Source of the DNA: KBS50 sp042434095 | GTDB taxonomy: Bacteria > Actinomycetota > Actinomycetes > Mycobacteriales > Micromonosporaceae | Length of the DNA: 64,000 nt | Assembly: GCF_042434095.1 (NCBI RefSeq) | Contig: NZ_JBHLUE010000004.1 | Location: 372,001 to 436,000, forward strand | Direction of reading: 5' to 3' | Position numbers and translations under genes: made by a program | The notes under the pieces: generated by a model | What the model saw: the letters and a program-made list of their open reading frames with translations, nothing else | The model's database searches: none | What the model was told of the DNA's origin: nothing | In this document: positions 1-8,150 of the stretch, in pieces | How the letters are laid out: every line of letters begins with the position of its first letter | Numbering within the stretch: position 1 is the stretch's first letter

Positions 1-443
1 GGCAGCTCGCCGCCGTCCACGCCGGCCTGGACGGTCTCGCCGATCACCCCGATCGCCTCGGCCCGCAGCAGGCGCAGCGTCTGCTGCCACTCCCGGTTGG
101 TCCGCCACATCTCTGACAGGAGCAGCTGGGCGAAGGCCCGGTACCGCTGGATGTACTCGAGCTGGGCACGTACCAGGGCCTCCAGCGCTTCCCGGGGCGG
201 CAACCCGGCCACCGCGGCCCGGAAGGCGTCGGTGAGCAGGCCGATGCCGTGCCGCAGCAGCTCCTCGAAGAGCGCCGTCTTGGAGGAGAAGTTGTAGTAC
301 ACCGTCCCCTTGGCCACCCCGGCCCGGGCCGCGATGTCGTCCACGGTGGTCGCGGAGTAGCCCTGCTCGGCGATGAGCGCGACCGCGGCCTCGAAGAGCC
401 GCTGGCGGGTGTCGACCCGCCGCCGCGACCGTCCGTCCGTCAC
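1..443 (-). CDS. TetR-family regulator, C-terminus cut by window edge
   Basis: This is the N-terminal 147 residues of a TetR-type repressor; the rest lies beyond position 1. The GTG start at 443 has an AAGGAGG ribosome site 5-6 bases upstream. Residues 10-55 form the TetR helix-turn-helix, with the typical VAKGTVYYNF recognition helix, followed by the start of the ligand-binding domain. It begins 31 bp after the stop of the YhgE-type exporter and is the last visible gene of that operon. By analogy to such operons it probably represses its own exporter genes through the palindrome at 3418-3429. The ligand cannot be deduced. Confidence 0.9.
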   Translation of the reverse strand, partial: MTDGRSRRRVDTRQRLFEAAVALIAEQGYSATTVDDIAARAGVAKGTVYYNFSSKTALFEELLRHGIGLLTDAFRAAVAGLPPREALEALVRAQLEYIQRYRAFAQLLLSEMWRTNREWQQTLRLLRAEAIGVIGETVQAGVDGGEL

Positions 444-474
444 CCCTGCCTCCTTCACGACCCGGGCCAGTCTG

Positions 475-2625
475 CTACATGCTCAGCTCGGGGTGCAGCT
501 TCGCCGGGCTGAGCCGCCGGGCGCGCCGGGCCGCGACCACGCTGAGCGCCACCGCGCCGGCCGCGAATCCGGCCAGCACCACCGCGCCGAGCACCACCGG
601 CCCGGCCGGGCCGCCGTTGATGGTGTGCCGCAGCGCGTCCACCACGTACGTCATCGGGACCAGCGGATGCACCACCTGGAAGAACCGGGGCGTGGTCTGC
701 ACCGGGTACGTGCCGCCGGAGGAGGTGAGCTGCAGCATCAGCAGGGCCAACGCGGCCAGCCGGCCAACCGGCCCGAGCCACGCGCCGAGCATCTGCACCA
801 GGGCGCTGAACGCGGCGGCCGTGAGCAGCAGCAGTCCCAGCGTGGTCACCGGATGCGCCGGGTCGAGGCCGAGCCCCAGGGTGACCACCGCGAACAGCAC
901 CACCGCCTGGGCCAGCCCGACGGCCAGCCCGGGCAGCCAGCCGGCGAGGGCCACCCGCCACGCCGGCGCCCCCGACATGACGTGCCGCGGGTTCAGCGGC
1001 CGGAGCAGCATGTACGTGATCATCGCGCCGACCCAGAGGGCCAGGGCCAGGAAGTACGGCGCGAAGCCCACCCCGTACGTGGCCGCCGGGTGCCGGGCCG
1101 CGCGGTCCAGCGCCACCGGGTCGCCGAGCACGTCCGAGCGGGCCGACGCGTCGTCGTACCCGGGAATCTGCTTGGCGCCCTCGGCGAGCCCGGAGGCCAG
1201 CCGGCCCGCGCCGGAGTTCAGGTCGACCAGGCCGGCGGCCAGTTGCCGGCCTCCGCCGGAGAGCTGGTTGAGCCCGCCGTCCAGCTCGCGCGCGCCGGTG
1301 GCCAGCCGGTAGAGGCCGGTACGCAGGTCCGCCGCGCCGGTGGCGGCCCGGTGGCTGCCCTGGTTGACCTTGTCGGCCGCCGTGGCCAGCTGGCCGAGCC
1401 CGTCGACGAGCTGGTTGAGCTGCGCCTGCTTGGCGCGTACGTCGTCGGCCAGGTGCGGCGCCTCGGCCGCCACCTTCCGGGCGGTGGCCGCCACGGTGAC
1501 CAGCTGGTCGTGGAACTTCGCGATGTTGGCGTCGCTGAGCGCGGAGCGTACCCGCTGCGCGGAGGTCACCAGGTCGGCGGCCGCGGCCCGGGCGGCCTTC
1601 AGGTTGGGGTCGTCGGCCAGCTCGGGATGCGCGGCGACCAGCGCGTCGAGCCGGTCCCGTACCGATTCGGCCTGCCGCACCACGGCGTCGGCCCGGTCCG
1701 GCAGGGTGTCCAGGTTGTCGGCGAGGGCCTGCGCGCCGTTCGCGATCAGCGTGGCGGAGTCGGCGATCCGGGTGGCGTTGCGGCGCAGCACCGGTTCCCA
1801 GGTGTCGATGGCGCCGTTGACCTGGTCGGCCGCGGTCCGGGTCTGGCTGGCGGCCCGGTCGGCGCCCTGCGCCAGCTGGGCGGTGCCGGCGTCCAGGGCC
1901 GCGAGCCCACTGGCGAGCTGGTCGGCGCCGCTCGCGGCGGTGCCGAGGTTGTCGGCCAGCCGCCCGGCGCCGTTCTCGGCGGTGTCGAGACCGCTCGCGA
2001 TCTTGTCAGCGCCCGCCTCGGACCGGCCGAGACCGTTGTGGAGCTGACCGGCGCCGTCGGCCGCCTCGGTGGTCTGCCGCTTGGCATCGGTGAACCCGAT
2101 CAGCATCTTGTCGAAGTAGCCACTGGTGGCCTCGGTCCGGGCCGCGGCCTGGATCTCGGTGAACGCCGACCGGGCGAGCAGCCCGGACAGGTAGTTGTTG
2201 GCGTCGTCGCTGACCACGCTGAGCTGGCCACGCTGCGCCGGATGGTCCGGGTCGGGGGCGGCGGCCAGCGCGGCCGAGAAGTCGGCCGGAATCCGGAAAA
2301 TCATCTGGTACCGGCCGTCCCGCAGCCCGGCCTCGGCGTGCGCCTCGTCGGTCTGCCGCCAGTCGAACACCCGCCGGTCGACCAGTTCGCCCGCCAGATC
2401 GGTCCCGGCATGCACGGCGGTGCCGTCCGGCGCGGTGGCCGGCCGATCCTCGTCGACCAGGGCCACCGGGATCCGGTCCAGCTTGCCGTACGGGTCCCAG
2501 AAGGCGGCCAGGTACAGCGCGCCGTACAGCAGCGGGATGACGGTGAGCACGGCCAGCGCGGCGGCCGGCAGCTTGCCCCGGGTGAACCGGCGCAGCTCGA
2601 ATCGGGCGAGTCGGAGGACTCTCAT
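475..2625 (-). CDS. YhgE/Pip-type ABC-2 membrane protein
   Basis: A 716-residue membrane protein of the YhgE/Pip (phage infection protein-like) and ABC-2 permease type. One transmembrane segment lies near residues 20-45. A long extracytoplasmic region of about 450 residues follows, rich in heptad-like GA/L repeats (LASGLAALDAGTAQLAQG style). The last 220 residues carry about five membrane segments. The ATG at 2625 overlaps the stop of the upstream ATPase as ATGA, so the two are translationally coupled. The pair probably forms an export system for a lipid, peptide or drug; the substrate is unknown. The longer open frame upstream is only the ATPase gene read out of frame. Confidence 0.88.
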   Translation of the reverse strand: MRVLRLARFELRRFTRGKLPAAALAVLTVIPLLYGALYLAAFWDPYGKLDRIPVALVDEDRPATAPDGTAVHAGTDLAGELVDRRVFDWRQTDEAHAEAGLRDGRYQMIFRIPADFSAALAAAPDPDHPAQRGQLSVVSDDANNYLSGLLARSAFTEIQAAARTEATSGYFDKMLIGFTDAKRQTTEAADGAGQLHNGLGRSEAGADKIASGLDTAENGAGRLADNLGTAASGADQLASGLAALDAGTAQLAQGADRAASQTRTAADQVNGAIDTWEPVLRRNATRIADSATLIANGAQALADNLDTLPDRADAVVRQAESVRDRLDALVAAHPELADDPNLKAARAAAADLVTSAQRVRSALSDANIAKFHDQLVTVAATARKVAAEAPHLADDVRAKQAQLNQLVDGLGQLATAADKVNQGSHRAATGAADLRTGLYRLATGARELDGGLNQLSGGGRQLAAGLVDLNSGAGRLASGLAEGAKQIPGYDDASARSDVLGDPVALDRAARHPAATYGVGFAPYFLALALWVGAMITYMLLRPLNPRHVMSGAPAWRVALAGWLPGLAVGLAQAVVLFAVVTLGLGLDPAHPVTTLGLLLLTAAAFSALVQMLGAWLGPVGRLAALALLMLQLTSSGGTYPVQTTPRFFQVVHPLVPMTYVVDALRHTINGGPAGPVVLGAVVLAGFAAGAVALSVVAARRARRLSPAKLHPELSM

Positions 2626-3395
2626 GACTGTCCACTCATCTCGTAACGCGTGATGTCTCGGGTGGGGTCGACCTCGCGGGCGGTCACGATGACCGCCGGG
2701 CCACGGGCGGCCAGGTCCGCCAGCGCGGCCCACAGCCGGGCCCGCTCGGCGGCGCTGAGCCCGGCGTCGACGTCGTCGGCGAGCACGAGGGCGGGCTCGG
2801 CCAGTTCGGCGAGCGCGAGGCCGAGCAGTTGGCGCTGCATCGCCGTGAGGTCCCGGCCGCGTAGCCCAGGGTCGAGACAATCGGCGTACGGCTCGAGTGC
2901 CACGACGGCGCGGTCGCGGCGCCGGCCGGACCGGCCCCAGCGCCGGCCGGCGGCGTGATTCCGGCCGGCGGCGTCGTCCCGCCCGGCGGCGTCGTCCCGC
3001 CCGGCGGCGTCGTCCCGCCCGGCGGCGTCGTCCCGCCCGGCGGCGTCGTCCCGCCCGGCGGCGTCGTCCCGCCCGGCGGCGCGGTTGCGCCTGAGCCGTG
3101 CGGCGTTGCCCGGTCCGAGCAGCAGCCGTTCCTCCAGGTGCTCGGCCACCGAGAGCGCCGGCTCCGGCTCATGGACCCCGGCCACCAGGCCCAGCGCGGC
3201 CGGGCCGGTCCGGCGCACCGAGCCCTCCCTGACCCGGAAGCGCCCGGCGAGAGCCAGCAGCAGGGACGTCCGGCCGCTGCCGGTGGGTCCGGTGATCGCC
3301 ACCAGCTCACCCGGCTGCACGGCGAGGTCGACGTCCCGGAACACCCAGCCGCGACCACCCCGGACGCCCAATCCCTCGGCCCGAACGACCGGCAC
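2622..3395 (-). CDS. Degenerate ABC transporter ATP-binding protein
   Basis: A 257-residue ABC ATPase and first gene of the exporter operon. The Walker A motif GPTGSGRTS is at about residues 35-43. The region between Walker A and the signature holds an expansion of six AAGRDD hexapeptides encoded by an 18-bp tandem repeat (about 2960-3080). The signature LSGGQ is not recognisable (DLTAMQRQ stands in its place), and the Walker B end reads LADD, with Asp where the catalytic Glu is expected. GTG at 3395 is preferred because GGAGG precedes it by five bases; a TTG at 3407 would leave no ribosome site. Partner of the YhgE-type protein just downstream. ATPase activity is uncertain. Confidence 0.82.
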   Translation of the reverse strand: MPVVRAEGLGVRGGRGWVFRDVDLAVQPGELVAITGPTGSGRTSLLLALAGRFRVREGSVRRTGPAALGLVAGVHEPEPALSVAEHLEERLLLGPGNAARLRRNRAAGRDDAAGRDDAAGRDDAAGRDDAAGRDDAAGRDDAAGRNHAAGRRWGRSGRRRDRAVVALEPYADCLDPGLRGRDLTAMQRQLLGLALAELAEPALVLADDVDAGLSAAERARLWAALADLAARGPAVIVTAREVDPTRDITRYEMSGQS

Positions 3396-3417
3396 GGCAA
3401 CCTCCAAAATTATTGAC

Positions 3418-3429
3418 CTGACTAGTCAG
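3418..3429. promoter_or_regulatory. Palindromic operator of exporter operon
   Basis: CTGACTAGTCAG is a perfect 12-bp palindrome, 22-34 bp upstream of the ATPase start and inside an AT-rich patch that probably holds the promoter. TetR-family proteins commonly bind TGAC-type palindromes of this kind, and a TetR gene closes this operon, so autoregulation is a reasonable inference. Confidence 0.55.
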
Positions 3430-3540
3430 TATAAAAACATGCCCGCAGCAAACCCAGCGAAACCCCTGTGACTCCCGTGACTGCGGTGACGCCCCCGACC
3501 ACCCGCCACCCACCCGGATCACCCACCCGCCCGCCTCAGC

Positions 3541-3600
3541 CTGATCATGAAGTTAGCGGGCGGCGTAACCGGTTACTGCCACCGCTAACGTCATGATCAG
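3541..3600. repeat. 60-bp imperfect palindrome (GATCATG arms)
   Basis: Arms of 18-20 bases starting CTGATCATGA and ending TCATGATCAG pair with one mismatch across AGTTAGCGG/CCGCTAACG. A perfect inner palindrome, GTAACCGGTTAC, sits at the centre. It lies between the exporter promoter and the 3' end of the GNAT gene at 3664. It may act as a bidirectional terminator or be a dispersed intergenic repeat; similar GATCATG-armed hairpins occur at 38101 and 41236. Confidence 0.6.
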
Positions 3601-3602
3601 CA

Positions 3603-3663
3603 CCGAAGGTTGGGCGGGCCAACGCCGGAGGTTGGGCGGGGTCAAACGCCGGAGGTTGGGCGG
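3603..3663. repeat. 24-bp direct repeat, 2.6 copies
   Basis: The block GCCGGAGGTTGGGCGG recurs at 3624 and 3648, with a partial copy at 3603, giving a 24-bp period. It abuts the stop codon of the GNAT gene. No function can be assigned. Confidence 0.6.
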
Positions 3664-4503
3664 TTAGAAGAGGACGGTGGCGAAGGTGCCGACCGGGCGG
3701 AAGCCGCAGCGGGCGTAGACCCGGCGGGCCGGGACGTTGAAGTCGTTGACGTAGAGGCTCACCGTGGGCGCCACCCGGGACAGCGCATCCCGGACCACGG
3801 CCGCCATCGCGGCCGCGGCGATCCCCCGGCCGCGCCAGTGCGGCGCCACCCAGACGCCCTGCACCTGGGCCGTCCGCCGGGTCACCACGGCCAGCTCGGC
3901 CTTGAAGACCACCTCACCGTCGACGAATCGCGCGTACGCGCGGCGGGACCGGACCAGCTCGGTCACCCTTCGGCGGTAACCGCGACCACCATCCTCGGTC
4001 AGCGGCGAGACCCCGACCTCCTCGGTGTACATGGCCACGGACGCCGGGAAGAGCCGATCCACCTCGCCCGCGCGCACCAACCGCACCTGCGGATCGGGCC
4101 GGATCGGCGCCTCCGCCCCGGTGGCCAGCAGCGGCTGGTTCGGGCGTACCTCCCGGGCCGGCCCCCACCGGTCGGCCAGCCGGTCCCACAAGCCGAGTAC
4201 GGCGTCCGCCTCCCCGACGATCGAGGAGCACATCCGGTCCTCGCCGCCGAGCTGGTCCGCGAACGCGGCCACCGCCGGCGGGCCGGCCAGCACCGGTGTG
4301 AGGTGGCCGCCGAGCCAGCACAGCGACTCGACCTGGCGGCGGCCGCCGTACCCGAGGATCCGGCCGTCGGCGCGCCACCAGGACAGCCCGCGGGCGGCCA
4401 CCCGCTCGGCCACCTGAGCGGCCGCGTAGGGATCCCGGTCGAGGAGCCGCTCCACCGCCGGGCGCTCGGCCTCACCCAGTTGACGTACCGGAACGGTCAG
4501 CAC
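3664..4503 (-). CDS. GNAT acetyltransferase (Rv2867c-like)
   Basis: A 279-residue protein of the GCN5-related N-acetyltransferase superfamily. The acetyl-CoA-binding loop WRGRGIA is at about residue 225, followed by the usual C-terminal ARRVYARCGF helix and strand. The N-terminal half matches the extra domain (DUF4081-like) found in actinobacterial homologues. In M. tuberculosis the homologue lies directly downstream of ispG, rip1 and dxr; the same set is here, except that a padR gene on the other strand now separates it from ispG. GTG at 4503 begins the conserved LTVPVRQL start; an in-frame ATG at 4554 is an alternative. The substrate is unknown. Confidence 0.85.
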   Translation of the reverse strand: MLTVPVRQLGEAERPAVERLLDRDPYAAAQVAERVAARGLSWWRADGRILGYGGRRQVESLCWLGGHLTPVLAGPPAVAAFADQLGGEDRMCSSIVGEADAVLGLWDRLADRWGPAREVRPNQPLLATGAEAPIRPDPQVRLVRAGEVDRLFPASVAMYTEEVGVSPLTEDGGRGYRRRVTELVRSRRAYARFVDGEVVFKAELAVVTRRTAQVQGVWVAPHWRGRGIAAAAMAAVVRDALSRVAPTVSLYVNDFNVPARRVYARCGFRPVGTFATVLF

Positions 4504-4725
4504 GCCTACCAGCGTGCCAGATACCGCGCGGTCGAGCGGCGCGACCGTACCCATCGGGCGCCGACTCCCCCGCCGCCACCGCAGGGCCGGCGCCGCCACG
4601 GCCGCGCGACCGGCAGCTACCGGGGCTTGACCGCGCGCCGGCCGGCGGGATGCTGCGGCCGCGAAGCCGGCTCCGCGTCACGAGACACGACGGACTCATG
4701 GGCGGTCGCCCTTGTCGCGGTTGCG

Positions 4726-4757
4726 TTACCGATATATCGTCAATACATCGCCGATAG
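4726..4757. promoter_or_regulatory. Probable PadR operator and promoter
   Basis: The palindrome CGATATATCG (4730-4739) is followed by a second, weaker ATCGCCGAT half. The site lies 25-55 bp upstream of padR in an unusually AT-rich island. PadR-family regulators typically bind ATAT-centred dyads in their own promoters. A possible -35 TTGCGT lies at 4721. Confidence 0.5.
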
Positions 4758-4778
4758 CTTCTGAGAGGGAGGCGCGAG

Positions 4779-5645
4779 ATGACGTTCCAGCGGGGGCACC
4801 GCGGATTCGGCCCGGGCGTTCCGGGCTTCGGGCCGGGCGGTCCGGGCTTCGGCCCGGGCGGTCCGGGCTTCGGCCCGGGCGTTCCGGGCTTCGGGCCGGG
4901 CGGTCCGGGCTTCGGCCCGGGCGGTCCGGGCTTCGGCCCGGGCGGGCCGGGCTTCGGGCCGGGCTTCGGGCCGGGCGGATCCGACGACCCCGACTTCGAG
5001 CACGCGGCCCAGGCACGCTTCGGCCCAGGCGAACCCGGCTTCGGGCCAGGCTTCGGGCCCGGCGAAGCCGGCTTTCGGCCGGGTGGCCCGGGCGAGCGCC
5101 GGTGGCGCGGCTTCGGCTTTCCCGGTTTTCCGGGCATCCCGCCCCGGCACCCGGGCGGCAGCCGGCACGGCGGCGGCTTCGGCGGCGGCCGCGGCCGGGG
5201 ACGACGGGGCAATGTCCGGACCGCCGTCCTGGCGTTGCTCACCGAACGGCCGATGCACGGGTACGAGATGATCCAGGAGCTGGCGTCCCGGACGGGCGGC
5301 GCTTGGCGGCCCAGTCCCGGCTCGGTCTACCCGACCCTGCAGCTGCTCGAGGACGAGGGGTTGATCGAGGCCACGGTCGAGCAGGCTGGCGGCGGCCGCA
5401 AGCGGTTCACCCTCACCGAGGCCGGACAGGCCGAGGCGACGCGGGCCGCCGAGGCGCCACCGTGGGCCGAGTTCGCCGAGGGCACCGTGAACAGCTGGCA
5501 CGAGATCCGGGAGTCCGGCTTCCAGGCCATGAACGCGCTCCGCCAGGTCATGATGACCGGCACCGACGACCAGCGGGAACGGGCCGCCCAAGTCTTGGAC
5601 GAGACGCGGCGCAAGCTCTACGCCATCCTGGCCGAGTCGGAATAG
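4779..5645 (+). CDS. PadR regulator with Gly-Phe-Pro-rich N-terminus
   Basis: A 288-residue protein. Residues 1-145 are low complexity, dominated by GFGPG and GPGF repeats encoded by 15-18-bp tandem DNA repeats. Residues 148-230 form a PadR winged helix (MHGYEMIQEL, PGSVYPTLQLLEDEGL) with a GGGRKRFTLT wing, and a helical dimerisation tail follows. PadR proteins are usually only 110-200 residues, so the extension is unusual. GAGGGAGG precedes the ATG at 4779. It is transcribed alone, between the ispG and GNAT genes that are adjacent in other actinobacteria, and is followed by a terminator. It probably binds the dyad at 4726. Confidence 0.9.
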   Translation: MTFQRGHRGFGPGVPGFGPGGPGFGPGGPGFGPGVPGFGPGGPGFGPGGPGFGPGGPGFGPGFGPGGSDDPDFEHAAQARFGPGEPGFGPGFGPGEAGFRPGGPGERRWRGFGFPGFPGIPPRHPGGSRHGGGFGGGRGRGRRGNVRTAVLALLTERPMHGYEMIQELASRTGGAWRPSPGSVYPTLQLLEDEGLIEATVEQAGGGRKRFTLTEAGQAEATRAAEAPPWAEFAEGTVNSWHEIRESGFQAMNALRQVMMTGTDDQRERAAQVLDETRRKLYAILAESE

Positions 5646-5665
5646 CGGACGCGAGGTCAGATGCC

Positions 5666-5704
5666 GAGCGGCCGTCGCCCACGGGGGCGACGGCCGCTCG
5701 TTTT
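5666..5704 (+). terminator. Intrinsic terminator of padR
   Basis: A perfect 15-bp stem GAGCGGCCGTCGCCC with a four-base loop, followed by GTTTT. It ends padR on the plus strand and faces the 3' end of ispG. Confidence 0.85.
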
Positions 5705-5718
5705 GCGGTACGAGTGGC

Positions 5719-6891
5719 TCAGTGCACGCTGACGGTCGGGCCGGTGACCATGCCCTTGAGCTCCTCGGGCAACTCGGCGCCCATCTCGTCGGCCAGCCGC
5801 AGGGCCTCCTCGATGAGCGTCTCCACGATTTGTCCCTCGGGAACGGTCTTGATGACCTGCCCCTTGACGAAGATCTGGCCCTTGCCGTTGCCGGACGCGA
5901 CGCCGAGGTCGGCCTCGCGCGCCTCCCCCGGACCGTTCACCACGCAGCCCATGACGGCCACCCGGAGCGGCACCGGCAGTCCCTCCAGCCCGGCCGTGAC
6001 CTCTTCGGCCAGCTTGTACACGTCCACCTGGGCCCGGCCGCAGGAGGGGCAGGAGACGATCTCCAGACCGCGCTCGCGCAGGCCGAGGGACTCCAGGATC
6101 GCCGCCCCGACCTTGATCTCCTCCACCGGCGGCGCGGACAGCGAGACCCGGATGGTGTCGCCGATGCCCTCGGCCAGCAGCGCCCCGAAGGCGACCGCCG
6201 ACTTGATGGTGCCCTGGAACGCCGGACCGGCCTCGGTGACACCGAGGTGCAGCGGGTAGTCGCACTGCTCGGCGAGCTGGCGGTAGGCCCGAATCATCAC
6301 CACGGGGTCGTTGTGCTTCACCGAGATCTTGATGTCCCGGAAGCCGTGCTCCTCGAACAGCGAGCACTCCCACAACGCCGACTCGACCAGGGCCTCGGCG
6401 GTGGCCTTGCCGTACTTGCTCAGCAGCCGCTTGTCCAGCGAGCCGGCGTTGACGCCGATCCGGATGGGCACCCCCGCGTCCCCGGCCGCCTTGGCGATCT
6501 CCTTGACCTTGTCGTCGAACTGCCGGATGTTGCCGGGGTTCACCCGTACCGCCGCGCAGCCGGCGTCGATGGCCGCGAAGACGTACTTCGGCTGGAAGTG
6601 GATGTCGGCGATCACCGGGATCTGCGACTTCTTGGCGATGGCCGGCAGCGCCTCCACATCGTCCTGCGAGGGCACGGCCACCCGGACGATCTGGCAACCG
6701 GACGCGGTGAGCTCGGCGATCTGCTGCAGCGTCGAGTTGACGTCGGCGGTCAGCGTCGTGGTCATCGACTGGACGGAGACCGGGGCGCCGCCGCCGACCG
6801 GCACCGGGCCGACCATGATCTGCCGGCTCATCCGCCTCGGGGCGAGCGGCGGCGGCGGCACGGCTGGCATGCCCAGACTGACAGCGGTCAC
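5719..6891 (-). CDS. ispG: 4-hydroxy-3-methylbut-2-enyl-diphosphate synthase
   Basis: IspG (GcpE) converts methylerythritol cyclodiphosphate to HMBPP in the MEP isoprenoid pathway, using a [4Fe-4S] cluster. The 390-residue product has the TIM-barrel region (VQSMTTT, IVRVAVPS, RVNPGNI) and C-terminal cluster ligands in SCPSCGR and GCVVNGPGEA. Size is normal for actinobacteria. GTG at 6891 has AGGTGAGG six bases upstream and lies 8 bp after the rip stop, so dxr-rip-ispG form one operon that holds two MEP enzymes. Confidence 0.97.
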   Translation of the reverse strand: MTAVSLGMPAVPPPPLAPRRMSRQIMVGPVPVGGGAPVSVQSMTTTLTADVNSTLQQIAELTASGCQIVRVAVPSQDDVEALPAIAKKSQIPVIADIHFQPKYVFAAIDAGCAAVRVNPGNIRQFDDKVKEIAKAAGDAGVPIRIGVNAGSLDKRLLSKYGKATAEALVESALWECSLFEEHGFRDIKISVKHNDPVVMIRAYRQLAEQCDYPLHLGVTEAGPAFQGTIKSAVAFGALLAEGIGDTIRVSLSAPPVEEIKVGAAILESLGLRERGLEIVSCPSCGRAQVDVYKLAEEVTAGLEGLPVPLRVAVMGCVVNGPGEAREADLGVASGNGKGQIFVKGQVIKTVPEGQIVETLIEEALRLADEMGAELPEELKGMVTGPTVSVH

Positions 6892-6899
6892 AGTGTTCC

Positions 6900-8150
6900 T
6901 CACCTCGAGAAGAGCGTGATCGGATTGACGATGTCCGCGGTGATGGTCAGCAGCGTGAAGGCGCCGCCGATGAGGATCACCGCGTACGTGAGGGGCATCA
7001 GCTTGAGATAGTCGACGCGACCGGGATCGGGCCGGTTGAGTCGAGCGTAGATCCAGGAGCGGACCCGCTCGAACCAGGCGATGGCGATGTGACCGCCGTC
7101 CACCGGAAGCAGCGGCAGCAGGTTGAACACGCCGACGAAGAAGTTCAACGAGATGAACAGGAAGACCAGCATCTGCCAGACGCCGTTCTGCAGCGCCTCG
7201 CCGCCCAGCCGGCTGGCGCCGACCACGCTGATGGGGGTGTTGGCGTCCCGCTTCTCCCCGCTGATCGCGGAGAACAGCGCCGGCACCTTCTCCGGGATCC
7301 GCTGCAACGCCTGGCCGGTGGCCACGGTCATGTCGCCGGTGAACCGCGCGGTGGCGCCGAACGCGTCGACCGGCCCGTACGTGATGGTCCCCGGCGTGCT
7401 GACCCGGAGCCCCACGCCCAGCGCGGCGACCGACCCGACCTTGCCCTTGGGGTCGTCCAGCGGCGGCCGCTGGGTCTCGGCCAGGGTCACGTTCGCGGTG
7501 CCGGGCTGGCCGTCCCGGACATAGCCGACCGGCACCGAGTTGCCCGGCTTGGCGGCCCGCAGCGCGACCAGCAGTTGGCCGTAGTCGTTGATCGGCCGGC
7601 CGGCGAACGACGTGATCCGGTCGCCGTCGTGCAGCTGGCCCTTGGCGGCCGGGCTGGCCGGGTCGGCGGTCGAGCAGGCGCGGTCGGCGTTCTCCGGTAC
7701 GACGCAGGGCGCCAGCGCGATCACCGCCGGCTCCTGCCGGAACTCGGCGTCGGTGCTCGGGTAGGCCGGGTTGGGCAGGCCCACGAAGACCGCCGCGAAC
7801 CAGGCGCCGACGATCGCCAGCATGAAGTGGGTGACGGAACCGGAGGCCATGACGATGGTCCGCTTCCACACCGGGAAGCGCCACATCGCCCGCGGCTCGT
7901 CGGCCGGGTCGACGTCGTCGTCCTGGGGGGTCATACCGACGATCTTGCAGAAGCCACCGAGCGGGATCCCTTTCACGCCGTACTCGGTCTCGCCACGCCG
8001 GAATGACCAGAGCGTTGGTCCGAAGCCGATGAAGTAGCGCGTGACCTTCATCCCGAACGCCTTGGCGGTCAGCATGTGACCGGCCTCGTGCAGGCTCACC
8101 GAGATGAGGATCCCCAGGGCGATCACCACCACCCCGAGCAGGTACAGCAT
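6900..8150 (-). CDS. rip1: M50 intramembrane site-2 protease
   Basis: A 416-residue RseP/Rip1-type zinc metalloprotease that cleaves membrane-anchored substrates such as anti-sigma factors. The HEAGH zinc motif lies in the first membrane helix (residues 21-25), a PDZ-like region is at about 190-280, and the third zinc ligand lies in LLPVDGGHI near residue 345. A cysteine pair (APCVV, RACST) sits in the extracytoplasmic segment. The ATG at 8150 shares a base with the dxr stop (TGATG) and is preceded by AAGGAG. The order dxr-rip-ispG is the same as in M. tuberculosis. Confidence 0.95.
   Translation of the reverse strand: MLYLLGVVVIALGILISVSLHEAGHMLTAKAFGMKVTRYFIGFGPTLWSFRRGETEYGVKGIPLGGFCKIVGMTPQDDDVDPADEPRAMWRFPVWKRTIVMASGSVTHFMLAIVGAWFAAVFVGLPNPAYPSTDAEFRQEPAVIALAPCVVPENADRACSTADPASPAAKGQLHDGDRITSFAGRPINDYGQLLVALRAAKPGNSVPVGYVRDGQPGTANVTLAETQRPPLDDPKGKVGSVAALGVGLRVSTPGTITYGPVDAFGATARFTGDMTVATGQALQRIPEKVPALFSAISGEKRDANTPISVVGASRLGGEALQNGVWQMLVFLFISLNFFVGVFNLLPLLPVDGGHIAIAWFERVRSWIYARLNRPDPGRVDYLKLMPLTYAVILIGGAFTLLTITADIVNPITLFSR

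Noticed and set aside
1340..2047. Alanine/serine-rich plus-strand open frame opposite the YhgE-type gene
   Set aside because: It mirrors the heptad repeats of the real minus-strand protein and has no ribosome site.
2955..3094. Short regular repeats that might be a CRISPR array
   Set aside because: The 18-bp units are contiguous, with no spacers, and in frame within the ATPase gene.
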